Part shown: positions 15,673 through 23,686 of the stretch, piece by piece
How the letters are laid out: every line of letters starts with the position of its first letter
Position numbering within the stretch: position 1 is the first letter of the stretch
Source of the DNA: Marine Group I thaumarchaeote SCGC AAA799-D11
GTDB lineage: Archaea; Thermoproteota; Nitrososphaeria; Nitrososphaerales; Nitrosopumilaceae
Direction: 5' to 3'
Length of the DNA stretch: 52,428 nucleotides
NCBI GenBank assembly: GCA_000746765.1
Contig: JOSY01000016.1
Span: 1-52,428, forward strand
Program-made: the position numbers and the translations under genes
The notes under the pieces: model-generated
What the model saw: the letters and a program-made list of their open reading frames with translations, nothing else
Databases searched by the model: none
Told to the model about the DNA's origin: nothing

Positions 15673-16254
15673 GTGAAGAAGATAGAGGCTGTAATCAAAA
15701 GGAAGAACTTCCCTACTATCAAAAGTCAACTACATCTTGTTGGTACTTATATTATTGATAAACGAAATTTGGAAGATAGTAATATCTATGATGCGTCAAA
15801 AGGTTCTCGTGTAGGTTCTACTGGTCTCAAATCAATTCCTCTAGCAAAAATCGAAATGGTGGTTCCAGACAAAGATGCAAGAAGGGTAGTTGATATGATT
15901 TCGAAGAATTCTGGATTAACTGCAAATCATGGAGGAAAAATCTTTGTCTCTGAAATGGATGAAGTTGTAGACATGGAAACAAATGATGCTACACAAGATC
16001 TTGAACTTGTTTTAGATGAAAAACCAAAACCAATAACGTTGCCAAAACGTAGTAGGTTTGTTCCATTACAAAAATTCACTTTACATAAACTCCAAGTAAT
16101 CTATGAGGAAAACAAAGATACTCTTCGAACTGATTACAGAATAAAATCATTTAGTGATTTTGTAAATCACTGTATTATGAAATACCTTCCAACATTAGAA
16201 AAACAACTAAAGAATCCTACAATTGTTTATGAAAACAATTTTGGAGATTTTTAA
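15673..16254 (+). CDS. PII-like protein with C-terminal extension
   Basis: A GTG start gives 193 residues. The first 110 resemble the PII/GlnK ferredoxin-like fold: MKKIEAVIKRKNFPTIKSQL, a degenerate T-loop region, AKIEMVVPDKDARRVVDMI and GGKIFVSEMDEVVDM. The remaining 80 residues (LPKRSRFVPLQKFTLHKLQ to the end) are not part of PII and form helices with RIKSFSDFVNHCIMKYL, faintly like a ribbon-helix-helix or other small helical module. PII proteins sense ATP/ADP/2-oxoglutarate and control nitrogen uptake. Its nearness to a second PII and amt supports a nitrogen role, but the altered loop means its partner and ligand are unknown. Confidence 0.75.
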   Translation: MKKIEAVIKRKNFPTIKSQLHLVGTYIIDKRNLEDSNIYDASKGSRVGSTGLKSIPLAKIEMVVPDKDARRVVDMISKNSGLTANHGGKIFVSEMDEVVDMETNDATQDLELVLDEKPKPITLPKRSRFVPLQKFTLHKLQVIYEENKDTLRTDYRIKSFSDFVNHCIMKYLPTLEKQLKNPTIVYENNFGDF

Positions 16255-16349
16255 AAAATATAATCTGAAAACAACCACAATCCCACTAGAGTTAAACCAA
16301 CACCGGCCATTATCACTTTGGCAATGAAGATTTTTCTAGAGGTTTTCAT
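16251..16349 (-). CDS. Small membrane protein, 32 residues
   Basis: An ATG at 16349 overlaps the stop of the preceding 42-residue gene (ATGA). It encodes MKTSRKIFIAKVIMAG followed by a hydrophobic helix VGLTLVGLWLFSDYIF to the stop. The overlapping start/stop and single-helix design support a real microprotein. Its last 4 bp overlap the end of the convergent PII-like gene. Function is unknown. Confidence 0.45.
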   Translation of the reverse strand: MKTSRKIFIAKVIMAGVGLTLVGLWLFSDYIF

Positions 16350-16474
16350 ATGAAGAATAGTAAAATTGGTGGTATAACAATTATTCCAATGATTGCAGCC
16401 ACTTTAGGATAGTCTCTAGGCTTTATTGACTGCATCTTTTCTCTTTTGAATAATTTGCTTTTACGAACATCCAT
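16346..16474 (-). CDS. Small membrane protein, 42 residues
   Basis: An ATG at 16474 encodes a basic N-terminus (MDVRKSKLFKREKMQS) and one hydrophobic helix (YPKVAAIIGIIVIPPILLFF). It lies 11 bp after the PII gene stop on the same strand and overlaps the next microprotein by 4 bp, so PII and both microproteins may be one transcript. Function is unknown. Confidence 0.45.
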   Translation of the reverse strand: MDVRKSKLFKREKMQSIKPRDYPKVAAIIGIIVIPPILLFFI

Positions 16475-16485
16475 TCAAAATCACA

Positions 16486-16815
16486 TTATATTGTTGATTC
16501 GCCTTCGTCACCTGTTGCAATGTCTACTGCACGTAAGACTTGGGAGACAAAAATCTTACCCACTCTACCATTTTCTTTGATTATATTTACCACTTCATCT
16601 TCTTTTGAATCTGGTATGATTGCCTCAATGAAGTATTTTTCATTGAACTGAGGAACAAAAATCTCACTTCCTTTTGATGCGTGAATCTCAGGACTTGGTC
16701 TCTTACCTCTACCTCTTACCTTTGTGACAGTAAGGCCACCTATTCCTATATTTTTTAGTGCCTCACTTATTGCCATGACGTCATTTTCGCCAAGAATAGC
16801 TTCTATTTTGAGCAT
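16486..16815 (-). CDS. PII nitrogen-regulatory protein (GlnK/GlnB family)
   Basis: A 109-residue PII protein: MLKIEAILGENDVMAISEAL, then GIGGLTVTKVRGRGKRPS leading into the T loop, YFIEAIIPDSKEDEVVNII, and the B-loop/C-loop GRVGKIFVSQVLRAVDIATGDEG. The usual uridylylated Tyr51 is absent from the T loop, as in many archaeal PII proteins. Divergent orientation to amt, separated by 117 bp with a palindrome, strongly suggests control of the ammonium transporter. PII would bind Amt in response to ATP/ADP/2-oxoglutarate. Confidence 0.9.
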   Translation of the reverse strand: MLKIEAILGENDVMAISEALKNIGIGGLTVTKVRGRGKRPSPEIHASKGSEIFVPQFNEKYFIEAIIPDSKEDEVVNIIKENGRVGKIFVSQVLRAVDIATGDEGESTI

Positions 16816-16865
16816 TTGATAATTGTAATTTCAACTTGATAAATATAATTTCTGATTTTGTATAT

Positions 16866-16882
16866 CAAATGATAATCATTTG
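16866..16882. promoter_or_regulatory. 17-bp palindrome between divergent PII and amt genes
   Basis: CAAATGAT-A-ATCATTTG is a perfect palindrome with 8-bp arms, 51 bp from the PII start and 51 bp from the amt start, almost centred between the two. Its position fits an operator coordinating both divergent nitrogen genes. The regulator is not identified. Confidence 0.55.
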
Positions 16883-16902
16883 ACAATCAAATTAGGATAT
16901 TG

Positions 16903-16912
16903 TTATTAATTA
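16903..16912 (+). promoter_or_regulatory. TATA-like box of amt
   Basis: TTATTAATTA is centred about 25 bp before the amt ATG (16933), the distance expected for a leaderless archaeal transcript. No ribosome-binding site precedes the ATG, only a T tract. Confidence 0.5.
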
Positions 16913-16932
16913 AAAACTAATTTTTTTTTCTA

Positions 16933-18240
16933 ATGGTACTTGATTCTGGAGATACAGCGTGGATGCTTGTAGCTGGAAGTCTTGTATTACTTATGATCCC
17001 TGCATTGGGTCTTTTCGAATCTGGTTTACTAAGAAAGAAAAACGCAGCTTCAATTTTCATGCAAATCTTTTTCGGATTGGCACTATTGAGTGTCATGTGG
17101 TTTGTCTTTGGATTTAGTTTATCATTTAGTCCTTCAGAACACGGTTTGATTGGAGATATGCAATGGGTATTCCTCAAAGGTGTGCCTTCTGATGATGCAT
17201 TACCATTTGCTCCAACTATTCCTGGTGTATTATTTGTAAAATTCCAACTGATGTTTGCATGTATTACTCCATTGCTTCTTACAGGAACAATTGCTGAAAG
17301 AATGAAGTTTAGTTCCTTTATCATATTCATTTCTGCATGGTCTATGCTGATCTACTATCCTCTCGTACACTGGGTATGGGGTGGCGGTTGGTTAGCCCAA
17401 CTAGGTGTTGTGGACTTTGCTGGTGGTATTGTAATTCACACTAGTGTTGGTATGGCAGCTCTATCTGCTGCAATAGTTCTAGGAAAGAGAAGAAATTACG
17501 GACCTGCCATAATGATTCCTCATAGTATTCCCCTAGCAGTACTTGGTTCTTCTTTGCTCTGGCTTGGATGGTTTGGCTTTAACGCAGGAAGTGCTCTTGC
17601 AGCATCTGGTGGTGTTGCAGGTAACACTGTAATTGTAACTCACATGGCTTCTTCTGTTTCTGCCTTAATTTGGGCAGGACTTTCATGGGTAAGAACTGGA
17701 AAACCATCTGTTGTTGCTACCATTAACGGTGCAATTGCAGGTCTTGCTGGTATTACTCCTGCATCAGGATTTGTAAGTGCCGAACATGCATTCGTCATTG
17801 GAATTGCAATCGGTGTAATCTCTTACTCTGGTGTAGTGTTATTCAAAGAGAAATTACGCATTGATGATGCCCTTGATGTCAGCTCAGTACACGGTGTTGC
17901 AGGTATTGTAGGATCTCTTGCAATCGGTATATTTGCAAGTACTATGGTTAACCCTGGTGGTGTTGATGGCTTGTTGTTTGGCAATCCTGACCAATTATGG
18001 ATTCAAGCAGTAGGTGTTGCAGTTGCAGCTGCATTAGGATTTGGTGGAACGTGGATACTGATGCAGATAATCAAACATCTTATTGGAATCAGGGTTTCAG
18101 CCGAAGTTGAAGATGTCGGTCTTGATATAAGTGAACATGCCGAATCTGCATACTCTGATGAGGAAGAATTCATGTTGGATATGGATACCTACACTGATGA
18201 ATTACAAGAAAAAGACGAAATCTTTAGAAAGAAAAAATAG
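16933..18240 (+). CDS. amt: Ammonium transporter Amt
   Basis: A 435-residue Amt channel with 11 hydrophobic segments that brings NH4+/NH3 into the cell. The twin pore histidines are in GGIVIHTSVG (about residue 168) and DVSSVHGVAGIVGS (about residue 319). The family signature regions DTAWMLVAGSLVLLMIPALG, LFESGLLRKKN and GWFGFNAGSAL are intact. The cytoplasmic tail is acidic (SDEEEFMLDMDTYTDELQEKDE). Divergent PII and the PII-like gene nearby fit regulation by nitrogen status. In an ammonia oxidizer it supplies both energy substrate and nitrogen. Confidence 0.97.
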   Translation: MVLDSGDTAWMLVAGSLVLLMIPALGLFESGLLRKKNAASIFMQIFFGLALLSVMWFVFGFSLSFSPSEHGLIGDMQWVFLKGVPSDDALPFAPTIPGVLFVKFQLMFACITPLLLTGTIAERMKFSSFIIFISAWSMLIYYPLVHWVWGGGWLAQLGVVDFAGGIVIHTSVGMAALSAAIVLGKRRNYGPAIMIPHSIPLAVLGSSLLWLGWFGFNAGSALAASGGVAGNTVIVTHMASSVSALIWAGLSWVRTGKPSVVATINGAIAGLAGITPASGFVSAEHAFVIGIAIGVISYSGVVLFKEKLRIDDALDVSSVHGVAGIVGSLAIGIFASTMVNPGGVDGLLFGNPDQLWIQAVGVAVAAALGFGGTWILMQIIKHLIGIRVSAEVEDVGLDISEHAESAYSDEEEFMLDMDTYTDELQEKDEIFRKKK

Positions 18241-18255
18241 ATTTGGTGTATTTTC

Positions 18256-18624
18256 TTGGAAATTAATTATGATGATATTGCAAAAAAAATTCTTGATTTA
18301 GATCCTCAGGTAAGATTTGCCGGTGTTGCAAACAATAAAGGCGAACTTGTTGCAGGAGGACAAAAAGACGATGTTGAGAAATTATTGGTTGGCGATGAAG
18401 TCAAAATGTCAATTCATTATGCAATACAAAAACGAGATTTGTACACAAACTTGGCATACAAAATAGGTAATGAAACTTCTTCTATTACAGAATATCAAAA
18501 AGTCACAATGATTACTATTCCAATTAATTCTAGTGAATTATTCTTAGTCAGCACCGAACCTCGTGCAGATTATTTGAAAATTATTGATACTGTTCGCTCT
18601 GAACTTGGTTTGTCTGGTGATTAA
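18256..18624 (+). CDS. Hypothetical protein (DUF6659-like), 122 residues
   Basis: A TTG start 16 bp after amt. The protein begins MEINYDDIAKKILDLDPQVR and contains FAGVANNKGELVAGG, VKMSIHYAIQKRDLYTNLAY and the beta segment VTMITIPINSSELFLVSTEP. The order resembles a roadblock/longin-like sensor domain, and many copies with this pattern occur in ammonia-oxidizing archaea. Being directly downstream of amt, it is probably cotranscribed. The function is not established. Confidence 0.7.
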   Translation: MEINYDDIAKKILDLDPQVRFAGVANNKGELVAGGQKDDVEKLLVGDEVKMSIHYAIQKRDLYTNLAYKIGNETSSITEYQKVTMITIPINSSELFLVSTEPRADYLKIIDTVRSELGLSGD

Positions 18625-18628
18625 ATTA

Positions 18629-18769
18629 GTGCGACGAGTTACAGTTACTCTGGATGATGAACTAATAAAGAAAATCTATAATATTCAAGCCAAAGAAATC
18701 ACAAAATCTCAAAAACACATTAGTTTTTCAAATGTCATTAATTTACAATTAAAACGTGCATTAAGATAA
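18629..18769 (+). CDS. Small ribbon-helix-helix-like protein
   Basis: A GTG at 18629, 4 bp after the previous stop, gives a 46-residue protein: RRVTVTLDDELIKKI (the ribbon strand then helix), followed by HISFSNVINLQLKRALR (second helix). This is the length and pattern of an RHH DNA-binding protein. It forms the end of the amt transcript. The frame is also open slightly upstream, but the extra residues are hydrophobic and the family pattern favours the GTG. The targets are unknown. Confidence 0.6.
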   Translation: MRRVTVTLDDELIKKIYNIQAKEITKSQKHISFSNVINLQLKRALR

Positions 18770-18906
18770 TAATTTGGGCTCATTTTTGGCTTTTTCGTGC
18801 CTAGATATGTTTGACTTTTGATAATTTAGAAATTAACTCTAATTGCTTGAATTGTAAAATTATAGTAAATGGCTCCCTTTAAACCCCTAAACACTAAAAC
18901 TTTCTT

Positions 18907-19842
18907 GTGGAAGTCGTAATCAGTGCTATTCTTACTATTGTAGGATTAGTAATGCTGTGTTTTGGTGGTAACTGGTTAGTCAGTGGTGGTGTTGCCATTG
19001 CTCGTAAGTTCCGTATTAGTAATCTTGTAATTGGAATGACTATTGTGGCTTATGGTACGTCTACTCCAGAACTTGCTGCAAGTATTGCAGCTGCAGGAGA
19101 GCACAGTGCCATCATCTTAGGAAATATCATTGGAAGCAATATTGCAAATGTCGGTATGGTGATTGGTATTGCCGCAATTCTTGTTCCGCTTGCAATCCAC
19201 AAATCTGTACTCCGTAAAGAAATTCCAATTATGTTAGGTGTTTCTGTTTTGTTAATTTTGATTTCAATTGATGGGGAATTATCTACTTATGATGGAATAT
19301 TGCTGCTTGTTGGATTGGGTGTTTTTGGATATTATACTTTCAAAGATGCAATGAAACAACGACAAGACAACAAAGATGAAGTTCAACAAGGTGGAAAAAA
19401 TGTTTATCTAAAATCTATTGGTCTAATTGGCCTTGGCATTGGTCTTTTGTATGTTGGAGCAATTTTAACAGTTGACAATGCTGTAGTTCTTGCTAAAGAA
19501 TTTGGCTTGTCTGAAAAAATTATCGGATTAACAGTAATTGCAATTGGAACTTCTCTTCCTGAATTAATTACTTCAATTATTGCAATTAGAAAAGGACACA
19601 GTGACATTGGTGTTGGAAATATCATAGGAAGTAATATTTACAATATTTTGATGATTATGGGTGTAGGTGCTACTCTTGGTGGTGTGATGATTTCAGCAGA
19701 TGTCTATATTGATTATGCAATTATGATTCTGTTTAGTTTGACATTAGTGATTGGCCTCAAAACAGGTGTGATTAACAGAGTCGTGGGTATATGCCTGGCA
19801 ATTGGATATGTTGCATATCTTGTGTTGGCATTTTTCAAGTGA
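18907..19842 (+). CDS. Calcium/sodium antiporter (CaCA family, YrbG-like)
   Basis: A 311-residue membrane protein with ten hydrophobic segments in two homologous halves. The alpha repeats carry the ion-binding signatures VAYGTSTPELAAS and IAIGTSLPELITS, each followed by IIGSNI. It exchanges Ca2+ for Na+ or H+ at the cytoplasmic membrane. The likely start is GTG (18907), giving MEVVISAILT. A hydrophilic loop between the halves is charged (KQRQDNKDEVQQGG). Confidence 0.93.
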   Translation: MEVVISAILTIVGLVMLCFGGNWLVSGGVAIARKFRISNLVIGMTIVAYGTSTPELAASIAAAGEHSAIILGNIIGSNIANVGMVIGIAAILVPLAIHKSVLRKEIPIMLGVSVLLILISIDGELSTYDGILLLVGLGVFGYYTFKDAMKQRQDNKDEVQQGGKNVYLKSIGLIGLGIGLLYVGAILTVDNAVVLAKEFGLSEKIIGLTVIAIGTSLPELITSIIAIRKGHSDIGVGNIIGSNIYNILMIMGVGATLGGVMISADVYIDYAIMILFSLTLVIGLKTGVINRVVGICLAIGYVAYLVLAFFK

Positions 19843-19860
19843 TTTACAATTAGTTTCACT

Positions 19861-21219
19861 TTAGATTGAAGTCACTTTGATTTTCTCTGCTTTAATTGAT
19901 GGTGTTATTGATGGGAGTGATGCCCATTGTATGACATTTTGTTGATTGTTTCCAATATCTGAAATATTTTTCAACATTGTTGGAAGATTATGAATGATTC
20001 TAACTGATTTTCCAGGATTTTTAATTTCACCATTTTCAATTATTCTGACTCCACTTCTTGCAGTACATGAAAAATCTCCTTTAATTGGATTTACTGCATA
20101 TGTGTACCATAGTCTTCCAATTAATATTCCATGTTTTGTGTCTTTGATCATGTCTTCTTGAGATGATTTTCCTGAATCAATTTTTAGATTGTGTGGTGCA
20201 GAGATTGTGATGGGCTCTGAACTTCTCCCCATTGGAGAGCCTATTCTGGAAGCATTTCCTGTTGATTTTTGATTTTCTTTGTAACTATCAAAGAGATTCG
20301 AATATGTATTTTTGAAAATACCATTCTCAATTAAATTATTTTTTTGCGTACTTGTTCCTTCATCATCTACTGATTTTGTTCCCACACCTTCCGCAATATG
20401 TGGGTCATCTGTTAAATTGAGATTGCTTACTGCTATTTTGTCTTTAAAATTATTTGAGAAGCAACTTTTCTTTTCTGAGAATATTTTAAAATTAAAATTT
20501 GATGCAACAACAAATGCCAATAATTCACCCACAGAATATGGTTCAAAAATTATAGAATAACTATCTGAATCAATTTTTTTAGGATTTATTGATTCAATAC
20601 ACATCTTTTTTGCATCTGTACCGACCTGTTCTGCCTCGAAATTTGACAAAGTTCTTCCACTGCCATACCCAATCCCTGAAACTGGCAAAACTCCTTGCTC
20701 TGATTCTGCATTAATTATTCCTGCAATGTATGTTGATTTATCCTCAAATTGAAGTCCATTTGAGTTTTCAATCTCAAACAACTCTGAAACTATGTTTAAT
20801 GAACCTGTAATCGTATTAATTTTCTCAGAATTTGCTGAATTTATCATAGATTGTGCGATATCCATCATCTCTGTGCCTGAAATTTTATCTAATTTTTCAT
20901 CGAACGTTCCTTCTAAATTCCTGCCTGATACAGATGTTGGCAACCCTTGCCAAAATTCCCTTGGTTTGAGATTGGGAATAGTTGAGACTGCTGAATCTAT
21001 TGAATTTTCTATGTCTTCTATTTTTGTTGTCTGAGATGATGCAATTTTTTTCTCATGAATTATTCTAATACCAAAACTTTCATCAAAATTTTGTTTGATT
21101 TCTGCAATTTCTGAATCTGTAATTCTTATTGTTGTAATATTTTTTTTAACAGAAACTATTTCACATTCATCGATTTGTTTTTTCTTTGAATGCTGTAATG
21201 CCTTTTCTAAGGCAGACAA
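19861..21219 (-). CDS. PmbA/TldE-like protein of the TldD protease family
   Basis: A 452-residue protein resembling the TldE/PmbA partner subunit: SGTEMMDIAQSMINSA, NSNGLQFEDKSTYIAGII and GVGTKSVDDEGTSTQKN with the following NLIENG fit the family, as do the C-terminal GDFSCTARSGVRIIENGEI and GKSVRIIHNLPTML. It lacks the HExxxH zinc motif of TldD, so alone it is probably not catalytic. No tldD is in the window. The TTG start directly follows the cofH stop, so it is likely translated with cofH/cofG. Confidence 0.85.
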   Translation of the reverse strand: MSALEKALQHSKKKQIDECEIVSVKKNITTIRITDSEIAEIKQNFDESFGIRIIHEKKIASSQTTKIEDIENSIDSAVSTIPNLKPREFWQGLPTSVSGRNLEGTFDEKLDKISGTEMMDIAQSMINSANSEKINTITGSLNIVSELFEIENSNGLQFEDKSTYIAGIINAESEQGVLPVSGIGYGSGRTLSNFEAEQVGTDAKKMCIESINPKKIDSDSYSIIFEPYSVGELLAFVVASNFNFKIFSEKKSCFSNNFKDKIAVSNLNLTDDPHIAEGVGTKSVDDEGTSTQKNNLIENGIFKNTYSNLFDSYKENQKSTGNASRIGSPMGRSSEPITISAPHNLKIDSGKSSQEDMIKDTKHGILIGRLWYTYAVNPIKGDFSCTARSGVRIIENGEIKNPGKSVRIIHNLPTMLKNISDIGNNQQNVIQWASLPSITPSIKAEKIKVTSI

Positions 21220-22485
21220 TTATTTTCTCCTTGGATTTTCATAATTGAATTTATTTATTTTAATTAATTCAGTATATGATCCAAATTGTGAGGTGTTTGT
21301 AACTTTATCTAGTTTGTCTTCTGGTTCGTTGTCTCCTTCAAATTTTTTCAATATTTCATATTTTGTATTTCTTTCTGCTGGGATTCTTTTAATTTCCCTT
21401 ATCATTCTTCTAATCTCTTTTGGTTTTAGTAATTGTCCGTGTTCTGAACCAGCAGAAGTTGAAATACTTTCATTGATTAATGTTCCTCCAAAATCATTGG
21501 CTCCCCACATCAATAACAACTGTGACATTTTTTGGCCTTCTTTAACCCATGACATTTGTATGTTGTCAATATGATTATTCAACATTATTCTTGCAATTGC
21601 ATGTGTAAGTAAAACATCATTTCCACTACCTCCTTGTTTGATTCCCTCATGTAGTTGATGTTTGTACATTGGTGCTTCTGTGTGGATAAAATTGAGTGGA
21701 ACAAATTCTGTGAATCCTCCAGTTTCTTTTTGAATATTTCTTAATTTTTCAATATGTTTTACTCTATCTTCTTGTGTTTCCAGGTGCCCAAACATCATAG
21801 TAGATGTAGTGCTTATTCCCATTTTGTGGGCATTTTTTATGACTCTCTCCCAATCTTTTACGCTTATTCTGCCTGGTGAAATTTTGTCTCTAAGTTCTTG
21901 GTTCAAAATTTCAGCTGAGGTTCCAGGTAGTGTATCTACTCCTGCTTCTTTCATTCTCTTTAGAAATTCTTCAATATCTACTCCTGAACGTGTAGATCCG
22001 TACAGAATTTCTTCAGGTGAAAAACCATGAATGTGAATATCTGGAACTTCTTTTTTGATCTCTCTGCAAATATTTTCATATACATCTCCTTCCATGTCTG
22101 GTGGAAGACCTGCTTGAACGCAGACTTCTGTTGCTCCTAATTGATGTGCTTCTTTTGCCCTACGAACAATTTCCTCAGTTGGAAGAAAATATCCTTCCTC
22201 TTCTCTAAAATCTCTACTAAATGCACAGAACCCACATTGTTTTATACAGACATTTGTAAAATTGATGTTCCTGTTTACTACATATGATACAATGTCTCCC
22301 ACCCTTCTTCTTCTAAGTTCATCTGCAACTAGGCCTACTAGATGAAAGTCAATACCTGATGTATCGTACAATTCTAATCCTTCTTTTGTATTGATTTCTT
22401 TTTCTGATAATGCTCTGTTTAGGATATCTGAAATAACTGGGTCTGCATTTTTGAAAAGCGCATCTATGTTTATCGTCATCTCCAA
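21220..22485 (-). CDS. cofH: FO synthase subunit 2 (CofH)
   Basis: A 421-residue radical-SAM enzyme that, with CofG, makes the deazaflavin FO, the core of coenzyme F420. The cluster motif is NVCIKQCGFCAFSR (C-x3-C-x2-C). The segments VCVQAGLPPDMEGDVYENI, LPGTSAEILNQELRDKISP and GANDFGGTLINESISTSAG are typical of CofH/MqnC proteins. Its start overlaps the cofG stop by 10 bp, showing translational coupling. A menaquinone-pathway MqnC is less likely because cofG is adjacent. Confidence 0.95.
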   Translation of the reverse strand: MEMTINIDALFKNADPVISDILNRALSEKEINTKEGLELYDTSGIDFHLVGLVADELRRRRVGDIVSYVVNRNINFTNVCIKQCGFCAFSRDFREEEGYFLPTEEIVRRAKEAHQLGATEVCVQAGLPPDMEGDVYENICREIKKEVPDIHIHGFSPEEILYGSTRSGVDIEEFLKRMKEAGVDTLPGTSAEILNQELRDKISPGRISVKDWERVIKNAHKMGISTTSTMMFGHLETQEDRVKHIEKLRNIQKETGGFTEFVPLNFIHTEAPMYKHQLHEGIKQGGSGNDVLLTHAIARIMLNNHIDNIQMSWVKEGQKMSQLLLMWGANDFGGTLINESISTSAGSEHGQLLKPKEIRRMIREIKRIPAERNTKYEILKKFEGDNEPEDKLDKVTNTSQFGSYTELIKINKFNYENPRRK

Positions 22486-23648
22486 TACTCCTCTTTTACT
22501 AGTCCTTCCTCATTTTGAATCTCTTTCATTTTTGCTTGTAGTTCTTTACTAATAAAAGAAAAGAATTCTGGGTATATTGGAAATCTGCATTTTAAATCAA
22601 ATCCTGCATTTTTTGAATTTTCATCAACATCTCTAATTTCTGGCCAAGAAAATTCTGGATTTACATAGTCTGGTGTTAATGGAGAAATTCCTCCCCAATC
22701 ATTAATTCCTACTGACAAAAAACTCTGATACGATCTTGGAGAAAGATTTGGAGGAATCTGTATGTTCATTTCTGGCATAATTATTCTAGATAATGCTACA
22801 ATTGTTTTGAAATATTTTTCATCTGCAGATGGCTCATCTCTCATTCTGGTATCTTGTTTAGGTTGAAAATTTTGCAAAATTATTTCTTGAATATTTCCAT
22901 ATTTCTTGTGTAATTCCTTAATTGCCAATAACGAATCAATAATTTCATCTATTGTTTCCCCAATTCCTACAAGTATGCCTGTAGTCATTGGAATGTGCAA
23001 CTTTCCAGAATTTTCTAAAATCTCTAATCTATCTTTTGGTCTTTTGCTTGATGCCAAATGATGTGGCATCCCTTTCTCAGTTAATCGTTCACTAATGTTT
23101 TCAAGCATCAATCCCATCGAAACATTTGTTTTCTTTAGTTCTCTCATCTCATCAAAATTCAAGTTTCCTGCATTGGTGTGTGGGAAGAGTCCTTTTTCTA
23201 ATGCTATTTCTGATGCATGAATCAGGTATTCCGATGTAGACGTGAATCCATTTTCTTTTAACCAATCTCTTGCCTCTTGATATCTCTGTTCAGGCTGTTC
23301 TCCTGTTACAAATAATGCTTCAACACATCTGTATTTTTTTGCGAGTTCTAATAATTCCGTAATTTGCTGTTTTGACATTAATGATAGCTTTTCTTCTCCT
23401 GGCTCTGCCTTGTATGTGCAATATGAACAACTGTCTTTACAGAGATTTACAATATTGAAAAATGCTTTTTTTGAAAATGTGACTATATTTCCCTTGTATT
23501 TTTCTCTTAGAATCTGTGCTGCTGAAAAAAGCTCATTTGGATCTTTTGTTGCATTGTGATAAATTTCCAAAATATTTTGTCGTGAAATTTCTTTATTATC
23601 TAAAATACTGTTTAGGCTCTCAGAATTCAATACGAGTTTGCTCAACAA
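22476..23648 (-). CDS. cofG: FO synthase subunit 1 (CofG)
   Basis: A 390-residue radical-SAM partner of CofH acting on a diaminouracil/tyrosine adduct to form FO. The [4Fe-4S] motif is NLCKDSCSYCTYKAE (C-x3-C-x2-C). EALFVTGEQPEQRY, GLMLENISERL and GINDWGGISPLTPDYVNPE are family segments. It is first in a minus-strand run cofG-cofH-PmbA/TldE-like with overlaps. Confidence 0.95.
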   Translation of the reverse strand: MLSKLVLNSESLNSILDNKEISRQNILEIYHNATKDPNELFSAAQILREKYKGNIVTFSKKAFFNIVNLCKDSCSYCTYKAEPGEEKLSLMSKQQITELLELAKKYRCVEALFVTGEQPEQRYQEARDWLKENGFTSTSEYLIHASEIALEKGLFPHTNAGNLNFDEMRELKKTNVSMGLMLENISERLTEKGMPHHLASSKRPKDRLEILENSGKLHIPMTTGILVGIGETIDEIIDSLLAIKELHKKYGNIQEIILQNFQPKQDTRMRDEPSADEKYFKTIVALSRIIMPEMNIQIPPNLSPRSYQSFLSVGINDWGGISPLTPDYVNPEFSWPEIRDVDENSKNAGFDLKCRFPIYPEFFSFISKELQAKMKEIQNEEGLVKEEYWR

Positions 23649-23686
23649 AATGATTCTTGACTATGACTATTTATGCTTGTATAGAA

